NCBI GenBank assembly: GCA_013398055.1
Contig: VZRS01009566.1
Coordinates: forward strand, 266,829-330,828
Reading direction: 5' to 3'
Origin: Ifrita kowaldi
Taxonomy: Eukaryota; Chordata; Aves; Passeriformes; Cinclosomatidae
DNA length: 64,000 bases
The notes beneath the pieces are model-generated. The model was not told the origin of the DNA. It did no database searches and saw only the letters and a list, made by a program, of their open reading frames with translations. Below, one piece after another: positions 12,401-25,709 of the stretch (position 1 is its first letter; each line of letters starts with the position of its first letter). The position numbers were made by a program, and so were the translations under genes.

Positions 12401-14654
12401 GTTTTGAACAGTCTTAATATTAGTGGCCCAGTTTAACCACATACAAGAAGCATAATCTGTTCAGTTTTCAGCAAGGTCTTTAACCAGATATTGTATACCT
12501 CTGTGGTGGTTTCCTCTAATTATTTGAGGTTTCTTGGGAATTTTGTTGTTAAAATGAACTTTTTCATTTGCACAGCCATCAGAGAGAATGCTTTGTTTTG
12601 AGGGAATATCAGTGTGCTACAGGCAGCCTAGGTCTTGGAAAGAGATGATGGATTGAGGCTGAAGAATCCTGAGGCTGAAGAATCCAGCCATCTATTTACC
12701 CCTCAAGCTGGACTCCCTAGGACCTCCTGCTGCTGGGGGAGATGCTGCACTCACAAATGACCTGTGCTATGCAGAGGTATTATTTTCTGTCCAGGAAAGG
12801 TGCTCATGGTCACCAGGCTGCCTTTCCTCTGACCTTTCCCACTCCAGTCATCTGTCCTTTTCTTGGCTGCAGCTTCTGAATAGGCACAGCCCATTCAGAG
12901 TCACCAGGCTACCAAACCACTGGGGTTAGTGACATTAGGAACCAACTCCCGAACTACAACAAAACCCACAGGAACCATACATCCCCAAGCCACCACCTGA
13001 GGAAAGAGTCTCATGGACACAACAGTGACAACATGACCCTGCTCCCTGAGTCTCGGCTGTCACCTTCACCTTCTCCATCTTCTCACAGATGGACTCATTA
13101 GTACAGCCCCGTGAGCAGGGACCGCGGCCCCGCACAGACACTCATTTCAGCAGAGCCAGGGCACACGTATGGCTGCCATTCCCTCCCGCAGCACCCCTCA
13201 ACAAGCAGATACTCTGTCCCATTGCACTCCCAATGCTCACTGCACCCTGCCACCACCCTGCTGGCCTCTCCAGCAGCCCCGGCTCCTAGGAAAGACGCTC
13301 CAAGAGTGTTGGAGAGCGGCAGGGCAGAAGGACTCTGTGTGTGTGCATCTTTGGTCCTGCAAGGCTCCACCAAGCTGCCCCACTGCCAGTCTGGACTCCC
13401 ACGATGGTGGAGTTTCAGCCTTTTCAACTTCCAGCAGTTTGGATGCCTCCTGTGTTTGAAGTTGTTGGAACCGCATCAAACGGCCCCGAGCAAAGAATGC
13501 CGTTAAAGGATTTATTCAGCCTGGATATGAGTGCTGCTGATGGGAGAGAAGGGAACAACAAATATTTCTCAGCCACCATTGTGATCTACCCATTCAAAAA
13601 TATATTAAAAAAAAAAATATTCCATTTACTATCAACATCATTTGGCTGAGCATTTTACTGCAGACCCTGAGCTAGTTCCAAATTGCTTGGCTTACATAAA
13701 TACCTCTACCACCAGTGGACCTTTGCAGAAGGAAAATGTTTATTATTGAGAAGTAATTGACAATCATGAGCTACAATACATTTTTCAAAAGCGAAGTGTC
13801 AGATTTTTGAATTGAAAACCTGCAACTAGAAATAAAAATGCCAAAACAACAAGTAGATTAAAACAGTACTGTAATTAACACTGTAAAAGTAATGCATCTG
13901 TGTACAAAAGGTAATAAATTGTAGCTTTTTCTGCTCAGGGAAGCTGATTTTTAGTAACAATCATTTTCCTTAGTTCCTCTTCTTCTTTCCATATTTTATT
14001 CCAGGTGTAGGGAAGAACATCAGTTCAATTTATTTTCATATTTATGTTATGTTTAGTGCATTCAAAGGAGAGCAGAAGCCCAGCCCACAAGCACATTGGC
14101 ACTAACCAAATCTACCCAATTTAAGAATCAGTTTGCAACAGAGCTTTCCCTTCCCTCTTCCTATCTAACACCAGTTATATCTCTTTAAACTGGTCATTTC
14201 CATTGCCTTCTCATGCTGGTCTTTTAGAAGGAGAGGAGCCATCCAGGTGGTCTGAGCCCCTCTGTAGGGCTTTCCACAGTCACTGGTACTGTCCCTGCTT
14301 TAGTAGTGTGTACCCATTACCAGGTTTAAGCAACACCCATAAGCAAACCAGATTTTTCCCTTCCTTGCTTTTATTCTTCCTTCTTTGCTGCCATTACAGT
14401 GGGTGCACCTAAAGGCAAGGTACAGAGGAGATGGGGCCATACTCTTCCATCAGGTGCACAGAAACACAAAAAGAAGCAGCAGACATAAACCAGAACAAGA
14501 GATATTCCAATACCGTAAAAAGGGGGGAAAAGGTATTTATCATGGGTATGGTGGAACACTGGACCCAGTGTTGAAGGAAGGTATGGAGTCTTGATCCTTG
14601 CAGGCATTCACGCTTGCCCAGACACAACATTTGTAGCCTGATGCAATTTCCAGC
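9448..14654. other. Intergenic, no gene recognised
   Basis: Unique-looking AT-rich sequence with a (AAACAAAC)-like stretch near 9510-9545, a 16 bp perfect tandem duplication at 12654-12685, and a block rich in ATTA/AATT motifs around 10300-10450. A GC-richer stretch at 12900-13500 has overlapping ORFs on both strands without family features. Confidence 0.6.
12654..12685. repeat. Two-copy 16 bp tandem duplication
   Basis: TGAGGCTGAAGAATCC is repeated twice head to tail without mismatch. No link to a gene. Confidence 0.9.
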
Positions 14655-14727
14655 TGGCCCTGCTCTGAGCAGGGGTTTAGACCAGGTGATCTGAGGTGAC
14701 TCCCAGCCTGAATTAAGATTCTGTAAT
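14655..14727 (+). mobile_element. Short CR1 LINE 3' fragment
   Basis: CCCTGCTCTGAGCAGGGGTTTAG, ACCAGGTGATCTGAGGTGAC, TCCCAGCCTG and ATTCTGTAATG follow the order of the last ~75 bp of avian CR1 in sense orientation (the segment before the ATTCTRTG terminal repeats). It is heavily truncated and diverged. Confidence 0.75.
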
Positions 14728-17700
14728 GGCCCCTATTGAGATCACATACAGATACCTATGTTTTGGATCTGTAATAAGACCCCAGACAGGTACCCACTGT
14801 CTGTGTGCTAGTTCCACATATCATGTGGAGATGGGTTTGAGACAACAGAAAAAACCACCCATGTCAGACAAGTCCAACAGGAACAATTCCCTTGGACCTG
14901 TTTTGGTTTTTTAAAGATACATCACACTTGAGCTCGATTCTTGGGATGCACAAGCATGACCTATAGCGCTCAACCCAAAACGGTTTTTTCCGTAGCTGAA
15001 TATGAGGATGGAAAACAATGAAGCTAGAATTGGAAACAATGTAGCCCCTGAATGTGCACATCCGAAAGACATGTCCTGTTGGATACCTTTGCATTGATAA
15101 AGAGTATTGCAAGTTTAAGGCACGATTTGACTGCCATTTGCCACGCTCTGCAGTACTCATAATCTCACCTTTAGCGACCCCATTAATGACCTTCCTCACA
15201 CACAGCCATACTTTGCAAAGGCTGTAGCTGTTGGATCTGTAGTTTCCTCAGGGTCTGTTACCATCTTCCCTGCTGTACACTGGGTCAGAGCCAGAAGGAA
15301 TTACAGTGGATAGACTCAAGACAAGATGACAGAGTAGAGCCAAAACAGTAACCTACCAAAATGCAAGATTTTTTTTTTAAGGGACAAGTGAAATTAAAAG
15401 TTGCTGACTTAGCTTTTTTTCTCCTCCGAATCAAAACCAATGCCCAAGCAGGACTGTCCTTGGAAAGGGAAAAGCAGCAACCAATTAATGAGAAAACGAA
15501 CAGGAATCTGAAATACAACCCAAACCCTCCTGCCTCTCTCTCTGACTCATGGCCACTTATCTCTCATGTCCCCATGTAATACACAAACCAAATATCCTCT
15601 CCTTGCAGTGCTGTCTTTCCACCTGGTGAGAGGCACAGCTCTGAAGTACCTAAAGTTTCAGTTAGTATTTCATGCTAGTTTGGAAATATATCAGGGGATT
15701 TAGTGTGTATAATATAAATACCTCCCACTGCAATTAGTCTCTGCTACTGGTAGAGAAACAGACTGCATCAACATTGCTTTTTTTGCTAAAGTGCTGCTGT
15801 AGTTTCAGTTCATCCCACAAATGTGGCATTGTCTCCTAAAATCACATTACTAATTGCGGCTAATACACCCAAGCCCAGATGAATGCAACTTTGATCTGAG
15901 TAGCACCCCTACGCAATCCCTCTGGCATGCAAATGGCAATTACAAAACACGGCTCAAATACAGCTTGAAAGCAAAGATGCAAGGCCAATTTATTTAATGC
16001 CCCTAGACTAAACAAGGTCCTTATTACAGTGCCAGATTATGATTGACCGAGATTTACTCACAAAACATTTCCCACTGAGAGTGTGCGACAAACTGCAATT
16101 ATTACTAGTCCAGTTGGTTTAAAAGAAAAAAGGAAAAGAAAAAACAACACAACTAAAAAAATCCATCTTTAGCTTCAATTTTGGCTGACCTGCCTGACAA
16201 AGATCAGCTGCCAACTACAGCAGCAGAGCAGGCTGAAGAGAGTAGGTGTTGGGGCATGAAAACCAGAATAATATGGGGGGATGGCAAGGAACAAGGAAGG
16301 AAAGAATGAGAGAGGGGAGAGAGAATATAATTGAACGGGACAAGGGAAAAGGAGAAAATAAGGGAGGTTGAAAGAATATGAGGACACAGAAAGCAAACAT
16401 GGGAAAGTAAAAAAACAGATGTGAGAAGATGAAGGAAATCAAGAAAGAAAGCAGAGTAGACCAGTCAAAAAATAAAATAGAAGAACTAGCCAAAGATAGT
16501 TCTCTTGAAAACTTGCCACAGACTAGTTCACTAGGGCAAGAGCTGGACCACATGCTTTCAGCTTTTGGAAGGAGTGGGTTTAGGCTCCTTGTGCTGCAAT
16601 CAAGCACGTGAAATCTTCATTTCTCGTATTAAAATGCTACAGGCATGAGTTCAAGTGCAGGGCTCTCCTCAGCACAGTTAGAAGAGAAAGTGCTTGCCAC
16701 GTGGCACCTAGTCCTAGATGCTTTGTGTGTAAGCTCTGCCACAGAAACCTGACTGAAAAAAGACTTTGTATAGGAAGAAAAGAAAGGCAGGGCCAGTAAT
16801 TTAGCAGTACCCTGTGACAACACTAGAGAGCAAGACAGACATACACATTTGATTAACAGGTATGTAGCAGGCAAAATCTGTTAAAGGTAAAAAAAATACT
16901 AAAGGAACTTCTCCACTGCACAAAACCATAGATAAGGTTTTCTACACACTACAGAGTTAAAAAGGAATCACAAGCCAAAACAAAAGGTTTCTTTTTATTG
17001 TCAGTGAAGAAAGTGAGTCATCCCAGACTTTTGGTTGATATATCTAAATAGAGCTGAACTGGATAAGAAAAACTAATATTTAATTGCAAAAAAAAGCAAA
17101 GTAATCTGAAGACATCTACAAAAGTTTGCTCATTTGAAGAGACATCAGAATTGGATTTGGAAGATAAAAGAGTGGTCTTGCTTTTTTTATAAAGAAAAAC
17201 AAACAAACAAACCAACCCAGCAAGATAAACAATGGTTATGTCAGAAAGACTGAAGTGAACAAAATAGGCAGATAAATTCTTTTTGTTTTAGCATGGACAG
17301 TGCTGCAGAGGCAGCACCTTACTCTTTAGCTCTGATTTACTCTCTCTTAATTCAAATCTCATTTCTATGACTGAACACCCACATTTAGACACACAAAGAT
17401 AAAGTCTGTGACTTTCAAACAAAATGCAGCCTTAATCCATGCAAAGAGATAGGTTAGTCAAATTAATTAAAAGGCACCTAAAATTCTCATTTGCAGTAAG
17501 AAAACTAATGCAGATAGCACAAAAATCTTGATTAAGTTTAAGCCAAGCAGAAACCATTTCAGTAGCAACTAAATGACGTTTTTAAGCAGGAGGTTGGACA
17601 AAACCTCACAGGAGCATAAAATCCTCCTGATGACTCATCCCAGGCTTACCTACTGAAAACCTGCATAAATATTTGTGATAATTACTACATAATCACTAAG

Positions 17701-20700
17701 TCATGCTGGCATGTGGGACTAATTTGTTTTAAGAGAGATGAAAAATGTGAATTGTCCCTTCAAGCAAGAGACCCGGGCAGGAAACCCTAAGGGAAGGAGT
17801 TCAGATTCTTGTTTGTGTGCATTATTGTTTTCAAGTTAAATCAGTCAAGTTAAGCTCAGAGCAGGTCTGACTGCACAATAATCTGTCTTCTCTGAGTGCT
17901 TTGGAGCAGTAAGGAAGATTTCTAGCTTTTCCAGTCCTCACTCAGAACATCCTTTTCTTACAATTGTTAAAAAAACCACCCCACAAACAAACCAAAACAG
18001 CAAACAGGAAATAATATGAATACCTAAATAACAGAATTCCTGAAGTCAAAGGTGTCCTCACATAAACTTAAGTAGAATTTCCAAGATCAAAGAAATTTAT
18101 ACCTTTAAGCTATAATCTTATAGGACGCTTTAGAAGCACACTTTATGCTTGTAGTAACTAGTTTTAAGGCGTCCTTCGCAGACAGAAGTGTGTTCATCAA
18201 ACTTTGCCAGATGGGTCTAACTTATACAACTTAAACTCCCTCCCCCTTCCCTTGCTGTTCTAAAAACCCTTGCTAAAAGGAAGCAGCATAGGCTTTAAGC
18301 TCACTTTTCCCCTTAAATAAGGGAAGATTCACCATACGAGATAATGCACTGAACTGAGTCCATTAGCACACAGTCAAGAAATGTTGATGTAAACATGCTG
18401 ACTTCGTCACACACTGAAATTTTAATGAGAACAGGATGATAGTGGTGATGGCACTGAGCTGAAGAGCACGGGGTTGAGCTCTCTGCTGTCATGCACACTG
18501 GGATAGTGAGCTTGGGTAAGGAAATTAATAAATCTCCATCTGTAAAATGAAGGTTACTATTGACTTAGATTTGTCCTTTCAGTTCTTGAAAGAGCAAATC
18601 TTCAAAGACTGTGACATCCTGTGTGCAGACAGTCATGAAGACACTAGGTAGCTGGAAGGTCAGGGTTTGACGGAAAACTGTTTTGAGAGGCATCTCTCTC
18701 CTGAAATAAGGCACCCAAGACAGTGGGACTGTAATGTCAATAATGAGCACTGCATTCTGTGGTTGCATTTCCCTGAGCCAAAAGCAAATGTTTCTGCAAA
18801 ATATGCAATTAACAAGATGCTAAAATTGTTCTGTGGCTATGAAAGTGCTCAGAAACATTCATTTTTAGCTCTCAAATTATTCGGGTAGGCTTTTTAAGTG
18901 ACTGCACAAACACAGTCATTGTCAGCTTCAGATTGGTGTGCCACTTTATTCCTATGCCTGTAAATCTCCTGGAGCATTCAGATTCCCTCTCATCAGCACT
19001 GGCAAAGCAGTCAAGCTCTTGTCATCAGCTGCAGCTTCACAGCTGCACAGAGCCCTCAGATCCAGCCAAAGCACAGAAAGTCTGAAATGGGCAGAGGAGG
19101 GTGGTGGGTCCCCAGCAGTGCAGGGGTGCCACAGCACGTGGAGCAGGTGCTGGTGGCTGCTCAGTGCCATACAAACAGTTGTGGGACCAGAGATTACAGG
19201 ACAAGGCTCTCCATTTCAGCTGCTTAGGAAGGAGTTAACCATGCACCTAAATTTGGCATTAAAAGCTAGATGGATCACAGAATTAGAACATGATCTCTGA
19301 GGTGAATATAGCGCTTGGCACTCAAGAGTGCCAAGGTGCTTGGCCTATTCCTAACTGAGCAGGATTCATGGAACTTCATGTATTCCTTCCTGAGCCTAAA
19401 AATGATCATCTCAGGACATCAGAAAGATGAAGGGAGATGCTTTACTGATCCCCAGGTAAATTACAAGCACTTGGGTTGTTTTTATGGACTTTGCCTGTAT
19501 GCAGCCAGCTGTGATGCTTGCAGCCACCCCAGCTGCAGAGCTCAGCAGGCTGCACTAGATGTTCATGCTTTCTGTGGGGCAGCTGGTCTCCAGCTCAGTG
19601 CTTAACACAGACACCTGTGGATGCCTTTTCTAAGGACTCCTATCCAATGAATGTTTCACAGAAAATACAGGAATTGGATTAGGAAAGATAAGCAAGTCCT
19701 GGGATTATCTCCTCCCTGTGAAGGCCTGGGTCATCAGGCCACACACATTTTTGCTATATCATTGTTTCATTAAATTACTGGTGTTACTGAAATTGCCTCT
19801 CTTTGCACATCTCTAACCATCACATTTTATAGTAATGAGGGAAGACAGCAGCAAGCATTTCTTTGGAAACCATGGGGTTAAGCAGATCTGGCATCTCAGC
19901 TGAAAGAAATGGCTTTTTACCCTATAAGAATGAAATTACATCTCCAAACCCTAAGTAATGAGGAATCTTATGTTTGCTAGCCAGCATGCTAACTATTGTA
20001 GCTCTTCTTCTGAGAGTCCTGGACATCTTCTTAGATGTTTAGATCAAAGCTTAGCTTTGTTCATGGCTGTAGTCATACACCCAGAACTGCCTGGTGCCAG
20101 GCTGTAACACCCAGCAGGTTCTCAGGGAATGATCTAACACAAAGTCCTACTGAGCCACACATAAACTCCTTTTAAAACCCAGCTATTGTTCCAGCACATA
20201 ATTCATCTTTTACCACCCCTTTTTGTGTCTATCTTGGGACTCCTGAGAATAACGCTTAAAAAAGAGCAGAAGCTCCAAGTTCCCTCCAGGTCCCTGGGAA
20301 TTTCTCCTGTAATTTACTTTTTCCTCTAGGGTGAGAAGTCTCCTTTGCTCATATGTACGTATGATAAACATATGTTTATCATATCCCCTTAAATCACTTT
20401 TTCAGTGATCTTGTCACAGAACACAAAGAAGATTATTTTTATCTCTCCTTTTTAAACTCAAATTCAGTAAGACATCACACAAAATGCAGCTTTGCTAAAA
20501 AGCTGGGTGAAAAGAGACTGTGAATAAGAAAGATTTGCACATGGTGTTTTTATTCCATATCTCCCCTACCTCTTCCAGTCTATACCAATTATTCAACCCC
20601 GGAAAATACTAAAACTTTTACTTGATTGTCCCTGACCCCTGCTTGATACGGGCCCTGTCAGCTGTTTCCTGGCAATTGCCTTGCAAAGGGCCACCTGGCC

Positions 20701-20792
20701 CAGCTGCAGCTAATGCACAATTAATAACCAACCAAAGGAGTTCCTGCAGCTTGATGAAAATTGATTGTGACTGCTTTACCCTACAACAGGCC
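14728..20792. other. Intergenic, no gene recognised
   Basis: AT-rich sequence without recognisable genes. It includes a purine-rich stretch at about 16210-16450 that produces long pyrimidine-coded ORFs on the - strand (low complexity, Ser/Phe/Leu/Pro-rich, not believable), and a homeodomain-motif-rich block at 15840-16110, listed separately. Confidence 0.6.
15840..16110. promoter_or_regulatory. Candidate conserved non-coding/enhancer block
   Basis: Non-coding stretch with a dense set of transcription-factor core motifs: a perfect POU octamer ATGCAAAT (15927-15934) directly followed by GGCAATTAC, a PBX/MEIS-like TGATTGAC (16040-16047), and a CAATTATTA near 16096. Such clusters are typical of developmental enhancers, but these motifs also arise by chance in AT-rich DNA and I cannot test conservation. 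Confidence 0.3.
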
Positions 20793-22690
20793 CAGTTACA
20801 AATGGTAGGGCTGTGTTTCCACCCTGGGGCGGTCGATTCCAGGTGTACTCAGTACTCCTATAACTGAAAGCAAGCTGCACTCTGCAGCCAGGGGGATCAA
20901 GAAGAATTCACTGGCTGTGTAAATGGTTGTGTGCCACTTGGCAGCCTTTGACTCCAGCTCGTTTCGGAGTTCCAGCATGCCTGGTATGGCAGCACTCACC
21001 ACAGCATGACTTCATTCAGGCCACCACAGTCCACTCTTAGTCTGCTTTCTCTGTTAGACTTTCTCACTGGCCATATGGTGAGCAGGCCAAGGGTGAGCAG
21101 GTCCTGCTGATCACTTCTGGGCTGTCCAGCCACCAGATCAACACGTGGCTGGAAACTAGGGAGTCTCAATTGGTGCCATATCGTCGCCGGTGCATTGTCA
21201 TGGTAGCAGTTGGAATCTGCTCTTCTTTAAACACAGCAACCAAACTACAGACAGATCACCTGAGAGACCAGGCAAGCTAGACAGCTGTTTAGTCTTCTCT
21301 GTACTAAAGGCATCATACTGTGCACCCACCAGTACCCTCTTGGGTCTTTGAAGTACTCTCTCCTGAAGCAGTCTATGCCAATGATGCACTGAGACTCCAG
21401 ACCAGTCAGAGTAGGATGCTTTTGCCACTCATTCCCAGTTAAACTTACCTCAGCCTACAAACCAGACAGTTTTTGGGATCCTCCTGTCACTCAAGAAATG
21501 AAGATGGATTCTGCCCCTTTATGGTCTGATGGCACTAGGGTACACTGTGTGCAGGTGTCCACTAGAGCTTTGTACTCCTGTGGGGCTGATGAGCCAGGCC
21601 ATCTGACCCCCATAGTCCAGTAAATCCGGTTATCCCTTTCCTCCACTGGCCAAAGGCAGAGCCCCTCTATTCCTGGTTGGAGTCTTCATTATTTGTATAA
21701 CATTTGTTACTGCAAGACAGAAGCCTCTTTGTCAGGGTCAAAACTACAATCAGCCCTTCTACCCTACTCAACAGACACTGGAGCAGTAATTTTCCTGGAT
21801 GGGTGCTTTTGGACTGTTATTTTTCTTTTCAGTTCCTGTATCCAAGTTTCTAGCCCCGAGGTAGGTTCACCATCCCACTTCCTCATGGTCACACAGGAAG
21901 AACCACGGAATCACACTTGGTGTGCAACACTGGTACTCTTTCTCGTGAACAGAACAAGGCTGGCTCTTCATAGCTGAGGCCTCAGTAGGAGTGTGAGAGA
22001 ATGACCCACCCTCCTCAGCTTGCTCAGACATTCTTTCGGTCAGTCTGTCCACGGCCGAGATGCAGGCCCACTTGGGAAGCGAGATAATCTTCATACTCTC
22101 AAAGTTGTCTGGCCAGTTAGTCTGTAGTCGGTGCCACCGTGTCTGCCCAGATGTTATCACCGGAGTGTGGGTGATGGCATCGCTGCATTTGGTGCAACTT
22201 TCACCGTTCAGACCACGTGCCCCAGATTTCTCTTGGGTCTCTGGATCTGGTCGTCATGCAGGTTACTGTAGATCACCTTCAACACTGTTAAATCCCTCAG
22301 ATACTGGAGACTTCCCTCAATGTTGGTCCATTTGCTTCAGGAATATGCGAATTCTTCCTTGAAGGGACACCTGTCCTTCAAACTTGTTTGAACTTTTTGA
22401 CGACAATTGTGGTGGGGTTTTTGTCCACCTTAGCAAACCTAACATAGCTTTTTATAGCTGCAACTGCTGACTCAACACAGTAGCTAAGCATTCGTATCTG
22501 GCACAGAGGCACTGGGAAAAGGAAGATGCACCCATTTGGTCTGTTTATTTTTGAAAACTTCCTCATTATCGTTGTTTTTGTGGGTTCAAGCTCTGTAGGC
22601 CTGTCAGGAGATAAAGATGCCTTTCCTGGCTGCTGAAGCCAGTCTCCAACATCTGCCCTGTCCAGAGGGAAAGAAAACTATGTTAAAAGG
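20793..22690 (-). mobile_element. Decayed ERVL-type endogenous retrovirus internal fragment
   Basis: Read on the - strand from right to left, this is a broken internal region of an avian ERVL-like retrovirus. Probable gag-derived sequence occupies about 21690-22690 (recognised only by general resemblance). A retroviral-type aspartic protease segment follows at about 21430-21640, its start visible as ALVDTCTQCTLVP (Asp codon at 21557-21559). Then comes the start of reverse transcriptase at about 21060-21230 (HRRRYGTN followed by a stop) and a further RT piece at about 20793-21000 (LELRNELESKAAKWHTTIY). The frame is interrupted by in-frame stops and at least one shift near 20830, where PPQGWKH appears in a different frame. 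The active-site Gly of the protease triad is Cys. Similarity ends abruptly at about 20793. No LTR abuts it, and it cannot encode a working protein. Confidence 0.8.
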
Positions 22691-24622
22691 AGAAAAAAAA
22701 GCCACCACAATTGTTAGCTGTTTGCTAGTATGTTTAGGCAATGAGATCACAGCGGTCAAGACGAAGAAAAGTTTGCTCAGTTCTGATTAAGAGAACGAAA
22801 AACTTCTGGCACATAGGTTTTCATCTTACAGTAAATCAAAGGAGTGGCTTATGAACAAAGCCCTTTTCATATTTTACGAACTATAAAACACTCCAGTGGG
22901 TGTTTACTTGCAAATGACAAAAGGAATGACATGCAGATTTCACAGTACATTGGAAAACACTGGTCAGAAGTTAGTTTATATTTAAAAGCAGTTATTGTAA
23001 ACTTGATTGTATAACATGCTGATCTTTAACAGCAAACATCTGCTTATTCTTCCCAGACATTTATTTTCCCACTTTTCTTCTAACGAAGTGCTTTGAACAC
23101 TGGGGAACAAAAGTGTCTCCGTGCCGTGTTCAATCTACATGTACACAAAGTCAATGTGTGAGCATTTTCTAGGGACATTGCATGAAAATTCATGTGGTTT
23201 TACAACCAACAATCTACCCCAGAGCTGAGAGAGGTGTCTGCCATGCAGCATAGGTAAACAGAGCTTCATTTTCATGTCTGTATTTCAAAAGGCTATTCTT
23301 CAAACTATTCCAAGTTGTCTGTAACCTTTGGAATATTGTCTAGAAAAATTATGAGAAACATTTGCTTCTAGACCTGTCTCTCTAGGCTGAGAATCAACAT
23401 TGATTGCCAGCAAGTGACTATCTAGGACATGCACAGGAAGGATTGTCACTGAGTTGCATATCTGAAGACCAAAGGTTTAAACGTCCATAATAGTAAATGC
23501 TCATGTCACCTTCTATGATGCTGATGGTAGGTTCAAAACTATAATTAATCTGACAAGCTCCACTGAAACTTGGAAAATAGACCAAAGCCTGAGTAGGGCT
23601 CTTCCTTTCCATAATTAGGTCAAGAATCTGGAGCTACCTATCTGGCGGATGTAATTGTGGTACCTTTAAATTAAAATGAATCAAGCAAACAAAATACAAA
23701 CAGTAAGGAAATTGCCCTTTGCAAATTTTACTCCATCCCTTCACTCCTGATTTCAGTGGGATGTATTCAGGCTGCATTAGGATTAATACACTAATTAGGA
23801 TAGAATAATTAGGATACTGTGCTGTGCAGAAGAGAAACCTGCAACAGGTTGTCAGCAGCAGTGAGAGCTGGGAACATAAGAAAAGCAACTTGTTTAGTCC
23901 TCGAGGGAGGAGGAGGTGCCTCATGTTACTCAAAAGCCATGTGAATGGATGAGTAGACGCCACAGCCAGGGGAGGCCCTTCCAACCCCAGCCACAGGAAT
24001 GGCTGCAGGCAGGGCTCTCTGCAGCTCGGTGTCCTGTGCCAGGTTGGTTTGGGCACCTCCCTGTAATAAGAAAATAGCTGCATCCCTACTGACTTTCCCC
24101 CAGGGAAAGGAAAGGATCAAGTGTGGCTGCCACCAAGAGATAGTGAGTCTCATCTCACTTGTTAGGCAATGAGTTAAATTTATGCTGGCTGCCACATGTT
24201 CCCTCTCTCATCAGTGGAGCCTGCAGTTGGAGCGGCTGCTCTGTTTGGTTGTTGTTTTTCTGTTCGTTTAGGATGGGGAGAATCATGTTGTGGAAGTGCC
24301 TGTTTCTCTCCTTTAATTAGAGATAACATCTAGAACATTCTCTCAGCTGCAAACAACTGCACTGGTCAGATGAGATCCTTTTGAAGCAAACGGGCAAGCT
24401 CAGAGCATTTGGGTGCCTTGGCTAGGAACTTAATCAGATCTTTCCAGCAGGTATGAATCATGGGGCTGGGGAGGGCTTAAACGTTTCTGGGAAACAGCAT
24501 GGTTTGGATTTTACTTAACAGAAAAGTCACTAAGCAAAGTTTATTCTCTGGTCTGCATCATCAGTAGTGTTTATTATGTCATTCACCTTGAAAATGCCAT
24601 TTTCTACAGAAGTTCAGCGGAC
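22691..24622. other. Intergenic, no gene recognised
   Basis: AT-rich sequence between the ERVL relic and the next LTR. A - strand open frame of 149 codons at 23634-24083 overlaps another at 23926-24195; neither shows a signature. No repeat was recognised. Confidence 0.55.
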
Positions 24623-25709
24623 TGATGCTGGCTGGATGCCAGGTGCCCCCCAAAGCCGCTCTATAACTCCCTTTCCTCAGCTGGGCAAGGGAGAGAAAAT
24701 ATAAGGAAAAGTGGTGGGTCAAGATAAGGACAGGGAGAAATCACTCACCTGTTACCATCACAGGCAACACAGACTCAACTGGGGGAAATCAGTTTAATTT
24801 ATTACCAATCAGACTGGAGTAGGATGATGAGAAATAAAACCAAATCTTAAAAATACCATCCCCCCCCATCCTTCTCTTCTTCCTGGCCTTAATCCCACTC
24901 CCCAGTTGTCTACCTCCTCCTAGGCAGCACAGGGGCATGGGGAATGGGGGACTGCAGTCTGCTGATCACACATTGTCCCTGCCACTCCTTCCTCCTCAGG
25001 GGCAAGACTCCTCACATTCTTCCCCTGCTCCAGTGTTGGGTCCCTCCAGCATGAGACAGTCCTCCACGAGATTCTCCAACATGAATCCTTCCTACGGCCT
25101 GCAGTTCTTCACGAATTGCTGCAGCATGTATCCCTTTCACAGACTGCAGTCCTTCAGGAACAGGCTATTCCAGCATAGGTCCCCTGCAGGGTCACAATTC
25201 CTGCCAGCAAACCTGTTCCAGTGTGGACTCCAGTCTCCATGGGTACTGTTACAGCCCTGCTCCAGCATGGGCTTCTCCTGGCATCACAGTCTTCTTTAGG
25301 ATCCACCTACTCCGGCTTGGGGTCTTCCATGGGCAGCAGGTGGATCTCTGCCCCACCGTGGCCTTCCATGGGCTGCAGGGAAAGCTCAGCTCTGACACCT
25401 GGAGCATCTCCTCTCCCTGCCTCTTCACTGACCTTGGTGTCTGCAGATTGATTGCTCTCCCATATTCTCACTCTACTCTTCTCTGCCTGCACTTGCTCCT
25501 GAGCAGAGACCTTTCCCTCTTCCTAAATATGTTATCACAGAGATTCTTCCACCGTCACTGACGAGCTCAGCCTCGGCCAGTGGCAGGTCTGTCCTGGAGC
25601 CACCTGGCATTGGCTCTGTTGGACACAGGGGAAGCTTCTGGCAGCTGTTCACAGAAGCCACCCCTGTAGCCCCCTGGCTTCCAGAACCTTGCATTGCAGA
25701 CATAATACA
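24623..25709 (-). mobile_element. Solo LTR of an avian endogenous retrovirus (about 1.09 kb)
   Basis: On the - strand the element starts TGTATTATG at 25709 and ends CCAGCATCA at 24623, so it has TG...CA termini. The interior matches a repeat family widespread in bird genomes: a CTACAGGGGTGGCTTCTGTG block near the start, a long run of tandem-like modules based on 'CTGCAG/GACTCCAG/CCAGCGTGGG'-type units, and a 3' part with AATAAA at 24798-24803 (-) followed by the CTCAGCTG/GGGGGGCACCTGGCATCCAG end. Flanking 5-mers are CGGAC (left) and TGGAG (right), sharing only the central GGA, so any target duplication is decayed. The ERV class (ERVK or ERVL) is not certain. ORFs in it are not genes. Confidence 0.78.

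Noticed and set aside
13089..13649. Several overlapping ORFs of 66-131 codons in a GC-richer patch.
   Set aside because: Four or more frames on both strands are open together because the patch has few TA-containing stops; none has a recognisable motif.
16175..16607. - strand ORF of 130 codons rich in Ser, Phe, Leu and Pro.
   Set aside because: It is the complement of a purine-rich (GA) stretch, which lacks stops by composition.
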